Below are positions 17,919 through 26,307 of a stretch of DNA of 49,076 nucleotides, piece by piece (position 1 is the first letter of the stretch; each line of letters begins with the position of its first letter). A program made the translations under genes and the position numbers. The stretch is from Rhodobacterales bacterium (GTDB lineage: Bacteria; Pseudomonadota; Alphaproteobacteria; Rhodobacterales; Rhodobacteraceae). The stretch is from the NCBI GenBank assembly GCA_017303485.1, contig JAFLCY010000017.1:1-49076 (forward strand), in the 5' to 3' direction. The notes under the pieces were generated by a model that saw only the letters and a program-made list of their open reading frames with translations, ran no database searches and was not told where the DNA came from.

Positions 17919-17973
17919 ATGCATACGCGCGTATGCATGGAAATCATACCGAATGCATACGGATTTCATACTG
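17919..17973. repeat. Palindrome plus three phased 11-bp CATAC repeats
   Basis: A perfect 20-bp palindrome, ATGCATACGC-GCGTATGCAT (17919-17938), is followed by three tandem 11-base units (17941-17951, 17952-17962, 17963-17973). Each has CATAC at the same place and an A/T-rich start. The CATAC cores begin at 17945, 17956 and 17967, exactly one helical turn apart, with another at 17922. This looks like an array of protein-binding sites rather than a chance repeat. Confidence 0.75.
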
Positions 17974-18127
17974 CCAGCCGCTGCGAAATCTGCTGAATTA
18001 ACGCAGCGTTCCCGGGCACTTGGCCCGCCCGGCCTCATTCCGGCCCGCGAAAGACCGAAACGGCCTTCATAAGATATTAACCCCGCTGCGCGGCGGGTTG
18101 ATGATCCGTCTTCAGGGATGTCCGGAA

Positions 18128-18160
18128 ATGAAAAGGGGCGGTATGAACCGCCCCGCTTTC
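18128..18160 (-). terminator. Rho-independent terminator of tRNA-Ala
   Basis: On the minus strand, the stem GGGGCGGT-TCAT-ACCGCCCC (18154-18135) is followed by TTTTC. It lies 17 bases past the CCA end of tRNA-Ala and ends that transcript. Confidence 0.85.
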
Positions 18161-18170
18161 AGTCTCTCTT

Positions 18171-18246
<76 letters not shown>

Positions 18247-18352
18247 ACCGGAGAGAAGCATCACGCCGTTGCCGCCGCGATGCCGGGTATCTAGGACAGG
18301 TCGCCGGGGGGTGCAAGGGGGAAAATCGCCCCGCCCCGAAGGCGGTTGGTCC

Positions 18353-18688
18353 TCAGCCTTCCTCCTCGTCGCCGGGCACGTCAGCCAGGTCGTCGAGCGA
18401 AACGTTGTCGTCGGCGTCGTCTTCCAGCAGATCGTCATCCATCTCGGAATCATCCGAAACGCCGCTCTCCATGAGCGCGTCTTCGCTCTCCATGTCCTCG
18501 ACCAGAACGTCATCGTCCTTGTCGGGCACGGCGCGCGAAATGACCGAGGCAGCCATCTTGCGGCGCACCGATTCGATATCGACGATCTCACCCGTATAGG
18601 GGCTGACGATCGGGGTCTTGTTCAGGTCGTAGAAGCGCTTGCCGGTGGTCGGGCAGGTGCGCTTCGTGCCCCATTCTGCTTTGGGCAT
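18353..18688 (-). CDS. TIGR02300 family protein (FYDLN acid domain)
   Basis: A 111-residue protein with a basic N-terminal domain containing 'WGTKRTCPTTGKRFYDLNK' (FYDLN at 19-23) and a long acidic tail (from about 57, mostly Asp, Glu and Ser). The family is confined to alphaproteobacteria and its function is not established. The ATG at 18688 was chosen because AAAGGG lies 6 bases upstream. In related genomes it usually lies next to aroA-cmk-rpsA; here those genes (minus aroA) are 17 kb away. It lies upstream of tRNA-Ala on the same strand. Confidence 0.92.
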   Translation of the reverse strand: MPKAEWGTKRTCPTTGKRFYDLNKTPIVSPYTGEIVDIESVRRKMAASVISRAVPDKDDDVLVEDMESEDALMESGVSDDSEMDDDLLEDDADDNVSLDDLADVPGDEEEG

Positions 18689-18812
18689 GGTCATCCCTTT
18701 GGGTGGTGGGTCGGCAGGAAAACCGCCGCTTGCCACAGGTGCAGGCGACTGTCAAAGCCTTTCGTGCGTCGCGGGAAATGGCTATGTTCGGGCAAGGTTT
18801 CAAGGGGTTTTC

Positions 18813-19505
18813 ATGCCGGTTCTTTCAGGAACGCCGCCAGTCGAGGTGCATCTGAAACGGTCAGCCCGGGCACGGCGATTCTCGCTGCGCGTTTCGCGGC
18901 TGGACGGGAAGGTCACGCTGTCGATGCCGCTTCGTGCGCGCGAGGGCGAGGCGCTGGCCTTCCTGAAGGGCCACGAGGGCTGGCTGCGCGAGACTTTGCA
19001 GGCAATGCCCGCCTCGGCGCTGCGTCCCGTCGGGATCGGAGCGCTGATCCCGGTCGAGGGGCGCGAGCTTCTGCTCTCGCCGGGAACCGGGCGCGGGATC
19101 CGGGTCGAGGACGACCGTCTACTGGTCCCCGGCGATCCCGCCACCGCCGGCGTCCGTGTCGCCGCCTGGCTGAAGGTCCTGGCGCGCGACCGGCTCGCGC
19201 GGGCCTCGACCCGCTATGCCGGGCTGGTCGGGCGCAGCTATTCCACCCTGGCGATCCGGGATACGCGGTCGCGCTGGGGGTCCTGCTCGCCGGACGGGCG
19301 GCTGATGTACTCCTGGCGGCTGATCATGGCCCCGCCGCCGGTGCTGGATTATGTCGCCGCGCATGAGGTGGCGCATCTGGTCGAGCTGAACCACTCCCCG
19401 GCCTACTGGGCGGTGGTCAACAAGATCTATCCGGGCTGGCAGGCGCAACGGAACTGGCTTCACGCGCAGGGCCAGACCCTGCACCGCCTGCGCTTTCAGG
19501 ATTGA
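18813..19505 (+). CDS. YgjP/DUF45-type metal-dependent hydrolase
   Basis: A 230-residue zincin-like protein. 'HEVAHLVELNHSPAYW' (residues 184-199) carries the HExxH zinc motif with a third His at 194, the hallmark of the YgjP/SprT-like group. 'WGSC' (155-158) and 'YSWRLIMAP' upstream are also typical. E. coli YgjP has been reported as a UTP pyrophosphatase, while other relatives are annotated as M48-like peptidases, so substrate remains open. The ATG at 18813 is preceded by CAAGGGG at 5 bases. The longer frame from 18639 overlaps the divergent TIGR02300 gene and is rejected. Confidence 0.88.
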   Translation: MPVLSGTPPVEVHLKRSARARRFSLRVSRLDGKVTLSMPLRAREGEALAFLKGHEGWLRETLQAMPASALRPVGIGALIPVEGRELLLSPGTGRGIRVEDDRLLVPGDPATAGVRVAAWLKVLARDRLARASTRYAGLVGRSYSTLAIRDTRSRWGSCSPDGRLMYSWRLIMAPPPVLDYVAAHEVAHLVELNHSPAYWAVVNKIYPGWQAQRNWLHAQGQTLHRLRFQD

Positions 19506-19529
19506 CCCTGTGCTGCCCGGGGTGTTCCC

Positions 19530-20186
19530 ATGGAGGTCATGCTGAACCCCCGCCCCCCCGATCCCAACGCCGCCGCGCATGAGCGGCTGTATCGGTCGCT
19601 GCGCCAGCAGGTGATGCATGGCGAGCTGGACCCCGGCCAGTCGCTGACCCTGCGGGGTCTTGGCAAGCTGTTCGGCGTCTCGATGACCCCCGCGCGCGAG
19701 GCCGTGCGGCGGCTGGTCGCGGAAGGCGCGCTAACCCTGTCCTCCTCGGGGCGGATTTCGACGCCGGAACTCACCCCGGAACGGATCGAGGAACTGGCGT
19801 CCATTCGTGCGCTGCTGGAACCGGAAATGGCCGCCCGTGCGCTACCCCGCGCTCATTTCGCGCTGATCGAGCGGCTGACGGCGATCAACCTGATGAACGG
19901 TGAGGCGGCGGTCCGGGGGGATGCGGTCACCTATGTCCGCACCAACCTTGAATTCCACCGCACCCTCTACCTGCGCGCCCAGACCCCGGCGATGCTGGCG
20001 ATGTGCGAGACGGTCTGGCTGCAGCTGGGCCCAACGATGCGGGCGGTCTATGCGAAGATCAGGCGACGGGAGCCGCCGCATCACCACCGGATGATCCTTG
20101 CGGCCCTGAAGGCGGGCGACGAGCCGGGGCTGCGGCTGGCGGTCAGGACCGACGTGACCCAGGGGCTGCGGCATCTGGCGGGGTAG
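19530..20186 (+). CDS. GntR family regulator with FCD domain
   Basis: A 218-residue transcription factor. Residues about 17-75 form the winged helix ('GVSMTPAREAVRRLVAEGAL'). Residues about 85-215 form the FCD domain with the metal-binding pattern kept: 'NLEFHRTLY' and 'HHRMILAALKAGD'. It differs from the GntR protein at 1358, which lacks a clean first metal motif. A second in-frame ATG at 19539 could be the true start. It begins 24 bases after the YgjP gene, so the two are probably co-transcribed. The neighbouring desaturase or pirin genes are candidate targets, but no operator was seen. Confidence 0.88.
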   Translation: MEVMLNPRPPDPNAAAHERLYRSLRQQVMHGELDPGQSLTLRGLGKLFGVSMTPAREAVRRLVAEGALTLSSSGRISTPELTPERIEELASIRALLEPEMAARALPRAHFALIERLTAINLMNGEAAVRGDAVTYVRTNLEFHRTLYLRAQTPAMLAMCETVWLQLGPTMRAVYAKIRRREPPHHHRMILAALKAGDEPGLRLAVRTDVTQGLRHLAG

Positions 20187-20363
20187 GGGCCGCGGGCGGG
20201 CAGGTTGACGTCCGCAGGGAAATCAAGGGGTTGGCTGTGGGCGTCAGGGGTCTGTTAGCTTGGCGTCTTCAGTGTCTGAATTTGCGCCGGGACACACAGG
20301 GCCGTTCCAGATTCCGTGAAATCGGGCGGCACTGATCGACGTCGGCTGTTTTGGTTGGGAGTG

Positions 20364-21311
20364 ATGGCAATGCAATTGATTGCGACCGAACGGGTGTTGC
20401 CGACTGCCCTGACCGATCCGATGCAGGGCCAGATAGTCTGGGATCCGGTCAAATCCCTGTTGTGGTTCCTTCATCTGGCGGGCGCGCTCGCGGCGCTGGT
20501 GTTTTACCCGGGCTGGGAGGGGTTTCTGGTCTTTGTCGTCCTGACGGCAATCACCATCTGCGCAGGTCATTCGACAGGAATGCACCGCCTGCTGATCCAC
20601 CGATCCTTCGAGACCCCGCGCATGGTCGAATATGCTCTGGTCTATCTTGGGGTGCTGGTCGGGATGGCCGGACCCTTTGGCATGATCCGGGCGCATGACC
20701 TGCGCGACTGGCACCAGCGGCAGGCGAAATGCCCGCCGCATCCGTCGCACGGGGCCGGATTCTGGCGCGATGCCTGGTGGCAGATGCATTGCGCCTACCG
20801 ACTGGACCATCCGCCCGAGTTCCACATCGAACCTGAGGTGGCACGGTCCGGCTTTTACCAATGGGTCGAGGCGACCTGGATGGCCCAACAGGTGCCGCTG
20901 GCGCTGATCCTTTGGTGGATCGGTGGCATGGAATGGGTCCTCTGGGGCGTCTCGGTCCGCGTCCTGGTATCCCTGACAGGGCATTGGGCGGTCGGGCATT
21001 TCGCCCACAAACGCGGACATCAGGGTTGGCGGATCGAGGGGCTTCCGGTCCAAGGGTATAACCTGCCGGGGCTTGGCCTGATCACCTTTGGCGAAAACTG
21101 GCATGGCAATCACCACGCCTTCCCCCATTCGGCCCGGCTCGGAGTCGAGCCGGGGCAGGTCGATCCCGGCTTCTGGTTCATCCGCGCGATGGAGTTGATC
21201 GGCATGGCCAAGGCGATCCGCCTGCCGGATAGCGCCCCTGAGCGAGACGGATTGCGTCGGGTGGTTGAAGAACCGGAAATGACCGCTCTCGGTGCATCCC
21301 TGCACAGATGA
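20364..21311 (+). CDS. Membrane acyl-CoA/fatty-acid desaturase
   Basis: A 315-residue membrane di-iron desaturase, likely introducing a double bond into acyl chains. Hydrophobic segments lie at about 32-48, 53-68, 90-105 and 175-200. Histidine box 1 is 'HRLLIHRSF' (74-82). Box 3 is 'ENWHGNHHAFPH' (244-255). Box 2 is unusual: 'RAHDLRDWHQR' (109-119) replaces the normal HRxHH. His207, His212 and His215 may supply further ligands. The start at 20364 has GGGAG close upstream; an ATG at 20370 and a longer frame from 20316 are alternatives. It is followed by the pirin gene after 73 bases. Confidence 0.85.
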   Translation: MAMQLIATERVLPTALTDPMQGQIVWDPVKSLLWFLHLAGALAALVFYPGWEGFLVFVVLTAITICAGHSTGMHRLLIHRSFETPRMVEYALVYLGVLVGMAGPFGMIRAHDLRDWHQRQAKCPPHPSHGAGFWRDAWWQMHCAYRLDHPPEFHIEPEVARSGFYQWVEATWMAQQVPLALILWWIGGMEWVLWGVSVRVLVSLTGHWAVGHFAHKRGHQGWRIEGLPVQGYNLPGLGLITFGENWHGNHHAFPHSARLGVEPGQVDPGFWFIRAMELIGMAKAIRLPDSAPERDGLRRVVEEPEMTALGASLHR

Positions 21312-21384
21312 CTATCTCAATTGCGCCTTTGCGCGCGGACCGCGTGGCCCCATCTTCACCCCAACGCAACTGAGGAGACACACC

Positions 21385-22296
21385 ATGTCCATCCGTCCCG
21401 TCATCGAAACCCGCCGCGCCCAGCCTGCCATCGAAGGCGCAGGGGTCCATCTGCACCGTGCCTTCGGGTTCAACGACCCGACCGAGGCCGACCCGTTCCT
21501 GCTGTTTGACGACTTCCGCAACGACCGGCCCAGCGACTATGCCGCAGGGTTCCCCTGGCATCCGCATCGCGGGATCGAGACGATCACCTATGTCCTTGCC
21601 GGGACGGTGGAGCATGGTGACTCGCTTGGGAACAAGGGCGTTCTCGGGCCGGGCTCGCTGCAGCTGATGACCGCCGGGCGGGGCATTCTGCATCAGGAAA
21701 TGCCCAAGGGCGACGAACAGGGCCGGATGCATGGCTTCCAGCTTTGGGGCAACCTGCCCGCCGCGCTGAAGATGACCACGCCGCGCTATCAGGACATTCC
21801 GGGGCAGGAGTTGCCGGAACGGCATGAGGATGACGGCACCAGCATCCGCGTGGTGATCGGCGACTATCGCGGGGTGAAAAGCCCGGTCGATGGCATCGCG
21901 GCGGACCCGCAGTATCTGGATGTCTTCGTGCCTGCGGGCAAGCGGAAGACCTTCCAGATCGACACCCGCCGCCGGGCCTTTGCCTATGTCTTCGAGGGCG
22001 CGGGGAACTTCCGCGACGCGGCCCGCCCGGAAGGCGTGCTACTGGAGAAGGAAGTGGCGGGCAAGGAGGTCAACATCCGCGACCTGTCCGGCAACCGCAC
22101 GCTGGTCCGCTTCGGCGCGGGCGACGAGGTGACGGTGACCGCCGGGCCAGAGGGTGTGCGGTTCCTGCTGGTCAGCGGTGCGCCGATCGAGGAACCGGTG
22201 GCCTGGGCCGGACCGATCGTCATGAACAGCCAGGCCGAACTGCAACAGGCCTTCGCCGAACTGCGCAACGGGACGTTCATCCAACCGGCGCACTAA
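21385..22296 (+). CDS. Pirin family protein
   Basis: A 303-residue double-cupin protein. The N-terminal cupin keeps the pirin iron site: 'HPHRGIETITYVLAG' gives His59 and His61, and 'AGRGILHQEMP' gives His103 and Glu105. Bacterial pirins are reported as quercetin 2,3-dioxygenase-like enzymes or redox sensors. GAGGAG lies 8 bases before the ATG at 21385. A strong terminator follows the stop codon, so this ends the transcript started upstream. Confidence 0.95.
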   Translation: MSIRPVIETRRAQPAIEGAGVHLHRAFGFNDPTEADPFLLFDDFRNDRPSDYAAGFPWHPHRGIETITYVLAGTVEHGDSLGNKGVLGPGSLQLMTAGRGILHQEMPKGDEQGRMHGFQLWGNLPAALKMTTPRYQDIPGQELPERHEDDGTSIRVVIGDYRGVKSPVDGIAADPQYLDVFVPAGKRKTFQIDTRRRAFAYVFEGAGNFRDAARPEGVLLEKEVAGKEVNIRDLSGNRTLVRFGAGDEVTVTAGPEGVRFLLVSGAPIEEPVAWAGPIVMNSQAELQQAFAELRNGTFIQPAH

Positions 22297-22303
22297 CCTA
22301 TGT

Positions 22304-22330
22304 GGGCCCGCCCTTCCGGCGGGCCCCTTT
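22304..22330. terminator. Terminator after pirin gene
   Basis: A 9-bp stem, GGGCCCGCC (22304-22312) with GGCGGGCCC (22318-22326), has a 5-base loop and is followed by CTTT. It lies between the convergent pirin and permease genes. A second stem (22335-22353) lies beside it and may serve the minus-strand transcript. Confidence 0.75.
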
Positions 22331-22368
22331 GCACTGCCGGGTTCGAACCGGCAAACCCTGCGTCCTCG

Positions 22369-24882
22369 CTAATCCTGCGCGCGAAGCGCACCTGCCGGGC
22401 GCGAGGCCAGTGGCCGGAGCGCGAAGAAAAGGCCCGCAAGCAGGGTCGCGAGGATACCTCCCGCGACGATGCCGAGGGCAGAGAGCGGCTCGAACCGGTA
22501 GGTCGCATCCATCACGAAGGTCATGACCGCCCAACCCGACAGACCGCCTGCCACCACAGCGACCAGCCCGGCCGCCGCGCCCATCAGCGTGGAACGGAGC
22601 GCGAAACTCGCCAGGATCTTGCCCCGCGTCGCGCCCAGCGTCTTCAGGATCGCGGCTTCGTAGATGCGGGCGCGTTCGCCCGCCGCCGCCGCGCCGACAA
22701 GGACGACAAAGCCGGTGATCAGCGTCCCGGCGGCCGCCCAGGCAGTGGCGGTGGCGATGGCCGACAGCGCCTCGGACACCCGGTTCACCGCCTCGCGGAT
22801 GCCGATGGCGGTGATGTTCGGCCAGGTCTTCGTCACGTCCTTCAGGATCTGTGCCTCCGCCTCGGGGGGCGCATAGACGGTGGCGATATGGCTGTGCGGC
22901 GCACCCGCCAGCGCCGAGGGGTTCAGCGTCATGACAAAGCCGATCCCGGCATTGGAGAAATCGACCTCGCGAAAGGAGGTGATCGTCGCGGTGATGTCGC
23001 GGCCAAGGATGTTGACCGTCATCGTATCGCCAAGCTTCAGGCCGATCTCCTCGGCCTCTTCGGTGGCGAAGCTGATCTGCGGCTCGCCAGTGTAGTCCTC
23101 GGGCCAGAACTTTCCCGCCGTGATGCGGGACTTTGCGCCGGGAGTCGCCGCATAGGTGATGCCGCGATCCCCCCTGACGACCCAGTGGTCTCCGGCAACG
23201 TCCCGTGCTGGCTTGCCGTTGATCCGCGTGATCACGCCCCGCAGCATTGGCGCGGTTTCGACTTCGGTGACGCTTGGGTTGGCGTCCATCAGGGCAAGGA
23301 ATGGGTCGAGTTGGTCAGGCTGGATATCGACGAAGAAGAAGGCAGGCGCGCGGGTGGGCAGGTCGGTGGCGATGGCCTGACGCAGGTTCCAGTCGATCTG
23401 GCCCACGGCGGCAAGGACCGAAAGACCAAGGCCGAGGGAGAGGACCACCGAGGTGGCGTCGGATCTGGGCGCACCGATGGCGGCCAGGGCCGTGCGGGTG
23501 GCAGGACGACCCCGGGCCAGGCGGGTACGGGCGAGGCGTCTGGCGGCCACGCGGAGTGCGACGGCCGCCAGCGCCAGGATGACCAGCGCGCCAAGGACGC
23601 CGCTAGCAGCACCAAGGGCGAGTTTCCAGATGCCGGACGCCCATGCGGCGACACCGATCAAGGTCACGGTGAGGAATGCGAGGGCGGCAAGATAGCGTTT
23701 CCGCGGCCAGGCGCGGGTGCCGCTGCCGCCCCGATACAGGGCGGCGGGCCGGATGCGCTCGGTTCGGGCAAGCGGCAGGAGGGTGAAGATCAGCGCCGAG
23801 AGGCCGCCGTAAAGTGCGGCTTCCAGAAGCGCCATCGGGGCAAGGCGGAGATCGGTAGGAAAGGGGAGCGAGGCCTCGATCAGGGGCGCGGCCAGCATCG
23901 GGACCACGGCACCAAGCGCAAGGCCGATGGCGATGCCAAGCGCGGACAGGATCGCGGTCTGCCAAAGGTAGCTGCGGAAGATCAGCCCGCCCTCGGCCCC
24001 AAGGGTCTTGAGGGTGGCGATGGTGTCGACCTTGCCGTCGAGATAGGAGCGGATCGCAGCCGAGATGCCGACGCCACCCACCGCCAGCCCTGCGAGGCCG
24101 ACAAGGACGAGGAAACTGCCGATCCGGTCGACGAAAGCCTCGATCCCCGGTGCGGCGTTGCGGCTGTCGGTCCAGCGCATCCCCTTGTCACGGAAGGTTC
24201 TTTCGGTTTCGGTTTCAAGGGCTTGCAGGTCGGCGTCCGGTTGCAGGAGCAGGCGGTAGCGTGTCTCGTACATCGACCCCTGGGCAAGAAGGCCGGAATT
24301 CGCCAGGGCATCCGAGCGAACGACCGTGCGCGGCCCGAGGGTAAATCCGGTCGAGGCGGAGTCAGGCTCACGCGCAAGGGCGGCAGTCAGGCGGAATTCC
24401 TGCGTCCCCAGGCGGAAGCTGTCGCCGATGGCGAGGGACAGGCGCTCGATCAGCACGGGGTCCATGATCGCGCCGGGAAGGCCGTTCTGGTCGGCCAGCG
24501 CCTCGGCGACCGGGATCGGTGGGTCGAGGGTGGCGCTGCCGGTCAGGGGCCAGGCATCGTCGACGGCTTTCACCTGCGTCAGCGCCTGATCCCCGTCAAT
24601 GAGAGCCATCGAGCGGAAATCGTAGACTTCGGACACCTGCGTCGCGACCCGGTCCATGAAGGCGCGTTCGTCCGCATCGGCGGGGCGATAGGTAAAGCGC
24701 ATCTCGGCGTCGCCGCCAAGGATCACCGCGCCCTGGTCGGTCAGGCCCTGCTGGATGCCGGTGCGCAGCGTGCCGACAGCGGCGATGGCCGCGACGCCCA
24801 GGGCGAGACAGGCCAGGAAGACCCGGAAGCCGCGCAATCCGCCACGAAGCTCGCGCCGGGCGATGGTGAAAGACAGGCTCAT
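22369..24882 (-). CDS. FtsX-like ABC transporter permease (YbbP type)
   Basis: An 837-residue inner-membrane protein with two FtsX/MacB-type units. An N-terminal membrane segment (about 18-38) is followed by a periplasmic domain (about 40-250). The first membrane cluster is at about 255-395 and another pair of segments at about 405-450. A second periplasmic domain (about 490-700) and three C-terminal membrane segments (about 715-830) follow. This is the layout of the YbbP/large FtsX permeases that work with LolD/YbbA-type ATPases in lipid or lipoprotein handling. Its start overlaps the ATPase stop by four bases (ATGA), so the two are coupled. It converges on the pirin gene. Confidence 0.9.
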   Translation of the reverse strand: MSLSFTIARRELRGGLRGFRVFLACLALGVAAIAAVGTLRTGIQQGLTDQGAVILGGDAEMRFTYRPADADERAFMDRVATQVSEVYDFRSMALIDGDQALTQVKAVDDAWPLTGSATLDPPIPVAEALADQNGLPGAIMDPVLIERLSLAIGDSFRLGTQEFRLTAALAREPDSASTGFTLGPRTVVRSDALANSGLLAQGSMYETRYRLLLQPDADLQALETETERTFRDKGMRWTDSRNAAPGIEAFVDRIGSFLVLVGLAGLAVGGVGISAAIRSYLDGKVDTIATLKTLGAEGGLIFRSYLWQTAILSALGIAIGLALGAVVPMLAAPLIEASLPFPTDLRLAPMALLEAALYGGLSALIFTLLPLARTERIRPAALYRGGSGTRAWPRKRYLAALAFLTVTLIGVAAWASGIWKLALGAASGVLGALVILALAAVALRVAARRLARTRLARGRPATRTALAAIGAPRSDATSVVLSLGLGLSVLAAVGQIDWNLRQAIATDLPTRAPAFFFVDIQPDQLDPFLALMDANPSVTEVETAPMLRGVITRINGKPARDVAGDHWVVRGDRGITYAATPGAKSRITAGKFWPEDYTGEPQISFATEEAEEIGLKLGDTMTVNILGRDITATITSFREVDFSNAGIGFVMTLNPSALAGAPHSHIATVYAPPEAEAQILKDVTKTWPNITAIGIREAVNRVSEALSAIATATAWAAAGTLITGFVVLVGAAAAGERARIYEAAILKTLGATRGKILASFALRSTLMGAAAGLVAVVAGGLSGWAVMTFVMDATYRFEPLSALGIVAGGILATLLAGLFFALRPLASRPAGALRAQD

Positions 24883-25574
24883 TCGGCGGCCTTGGCAAGC
24901 GTGTCCGGCGCAAGAACCCCGTCGGCAAGCCGGATCACCCGGTCGCAGCGTTCGGCCAGTTCCGGGGCATGGGTCACCAGCACCAGTGTTGCGCCATGGC
25001 GGTCACGAAGCCCGAACAACAGGTCCATGATCGCCTGCCCGTTCGCGCCGTCGAGATTGCCGGTGGGTTCGTCCGCCAGAAGGATCGCGGGCCGGGGCGC
25101 GGCGGCACGGGCCAGCGCAACACGCTGCTGTTCGCCACCCGACATCTGGCTGGGGTAGTGGTGCATCCGCGCGCCAAGGCCCATCGCGGTCAGCTCCGCC
25201 TCGGCGCGCGGGAAGGCGTCGGCGGCCCCGGCAAGCTCCAGCGGCAGCGCCACGTTTTCCAGGGCGGTCATTGTGGGAATCAGGTGGAAGCTTTGAAACA
25301 CAACCCCCATATTCCCCCGGCGGAAGCGGGCGAGCGCGTCCTCGTTCATCGCGGTCAGGTCCTGACCCAAAGCCAGGACGCGACCGCTGGTGGCACGCTC
25401 CAGCCCGCCCATGAGCATGAGGAGCGACGACTTGCCCGATCCCGATGGCCCGATGAGCCCGACCGTTTCGCCCCGCCGGATGGCCAGGGTGATCCCTTTC
25501 AGGATGTCGACCGGCCCGGCATTGCCCGCAAGGGTCAGGCGCGCGTCGCTGAGCGCGAGGATATCGTCTGGCAT
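24879..25574 (-). CDS. ABC transporter ATP-binding protein (LolD/YbbA type)
   Basis: A 231-residue ATPase partner of the permease. Walker A is 'GPSGSGKS' (42-49), the Q-loop is 'VVFQSF' (91-96), the signature is 'MSGGEQQRVALARA' (144-157), Walker B is 'ILLADEP' (164-170) and the switch His is in 'VLVTHAPEL'. The extended frame upstream to 25649 is rejected because it overlaps the divergent esterase gene. The tesA-ybbA-ybbP arrangement is found widely in proteobacteria and supports the assignment. Confidence 0.93.
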   Translation of the reverse strand: MPDDILALSDARLTLAGNAGPVDILKGITLAIRRGETVGLIGPSGSGKSSLLMLMGGLERATSGRVLALGQDLTAMNEDALARFRRGNMGVVFQSFHLIPTMTALENVALPLELAGAADAFPRAEAELTAMGLGARMHHYPSQMSGGEQQRVALARAAAPRPAILLADEPTGNLDGANGQAIMDLLFGLRDRHGATLVLVTHAPELAERCDRVIRLADGVLAPDTLAKAAE

Positions 25575-25617
25575 CAGGGGGTTCCTTCGGGCTTGCCTGT
25601 CAAAGGGATATGGCGCG

Positions 25618-26271
25618 ATTGCCGGGCTTCGCAATGGGCTTCTGGTCACGTTGTTGACGGCAGGAGCATCAGCCGCCGAGCCTGTGACCGTGGTGGCCCT
25701 GGGCGACAGCCTGACGGCGGGCTATGGGCTTGCCGACCCGTCGCAGGGTCTGGTGCCGGTGCTGGAGGGCTGGCTGAAGGACCGCGGGCATGACGTGGTG
25801 GTGCAGAACGCGGGCGTGTCGGGGGATACGACGGCGGGTGGTCTGGCGCGCGTCGGCTGGGCGCTGGGCCCGGAGGCGGATGCCCTGATCGTGACGCTGG
25901 GCGGCAATGACCTCTTGCGCGGGATCGACCCGACGGCGTCCAAGGCCAGTCTGGAAGGTATCCTCAAGGAGGCAGCGGCGCGCGATCTTCCCGTTCTTCT
26001 GGTGGCAATGAAGGCGCCGGGCAACTTCGGGCCGGAGTACAAGGCGGCCTTCGACGGGATGTATGGCGAACTGTCGGGGCAATACGGCACTCTCTTGGCG
26101 GATGACTTCTTCGGCGGTCTTCGCGCGGCGGGGGCGGACCCGGCCGATCCGGCCTCGATGGCGGCCTTCATGCAGGCGGACGGCATCCATCCGAACCCGG
26201 AGGGGGTGAAGCTGATTGTCGAGGAACTGGGTCCGAAGGTCGAGGAACTGCTGACGAAGATTGGGTCGTAA
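25618..26271 (+). CDS. tesA: Secreted GDSL arylesterase / acyl-CoA thioesterase I-like
   Basis: A GDSL/SGNH hydrolase of about 217 residues, periplasmic. Block I is 'ALGDSLTAGYG' with the catalytic Ser, block III is 'LGGNDLLRG', and block V is 'DGIHPN' with the catalytic Asp-x-x-His. The N-terminus reads as a signal peptide ('LLVTLLTAGASA' then AEP). The start is a problem: there is no ATG, GTG or TTG in frame in the expected place. ATT at 25618 has AAAGGGA 9 bases upstream and would give a clean signal peptide; CTG at 25597 is another choice. In-frame ATGs exist only inside the divergent ATPase gene. The start given here is therefore tentative. Confidence 0.8.
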   Translation: MAGLRNGLLVTLLTAGASAAEPVTVVALGDSLTAGYGLADPSQGLVPVLEGWLKDRGHDVVVQNAGVSGDTTAGGLARVGWALGPEADALIVTLGGNDLLRGIDPTASKASLEGILKEAAARDLPVLLVAMKAPGNFGPEYKAAFDGMYGELSGQYGTLLADDFFGGLRAAGADPADPASMAAFMQADGIHPNPEGVKLIVEELGPKVEELLTKIGS

Positions 26272-26281
26272 GGGAAAAGAT

Positions 26282-26307
26282 CTAAGAATTCTCTGGAAGA
26301 TTCTTAG
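26282..26307. terminator. Hairpin at the convergent gene ends
   Basis: The stem CTAAGAAT (26282-26289) with ATTCTTAG (26300-26307) has a 10-base loop. It overlaps the stop codon of the minus-strand gene and lies 11 bases after the esterase stop. A likely two-way terminator without a long T-run. Confidence 0.5.

Larger units (their letters stand above)
17852..18170. other. Non-coding region between RND operon and tRNA-Ala
   Basis: 319 bases with no credible gene, lying between the 3' ends of two convergent units. It contains a cluster of CATAC repeats and a 20-bp palindrome (17919-17973, separate entry). There is also an inverted repeat CGCTGCG/CGCAGCG (17979-17985 and 18002-18008), a GC-rich imperfect hairpin near 18079-18099, and the tRNA terminator at 18128-18154. 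ATGGTTAA at 17902-17909 matches a CtrA half-site, but no promoter here faces a gene. Confidence 0.6.

Noticed and set aside
22335-22353. tRNA T-arm-like sequence (TGCCGG-GTTCGAA-CCGGCA)
   Set aside because: No matching acceptor, D or anticodon arms on either strand. It is better read as a hairpin next to the pirin terminator.
22300-25158. Long plus-strand open frame opposite the FtsX permease
   Set aside because: Composition is Gly/Arg/Asp-rich and featureless, while the minus strand shows a clear FtsX protein.
25610-25657. ATG at 25610 as the esterase start
   Set aside because: It is in the wrong frame and meets a stop after 15 codons; only a frameshift would save it.
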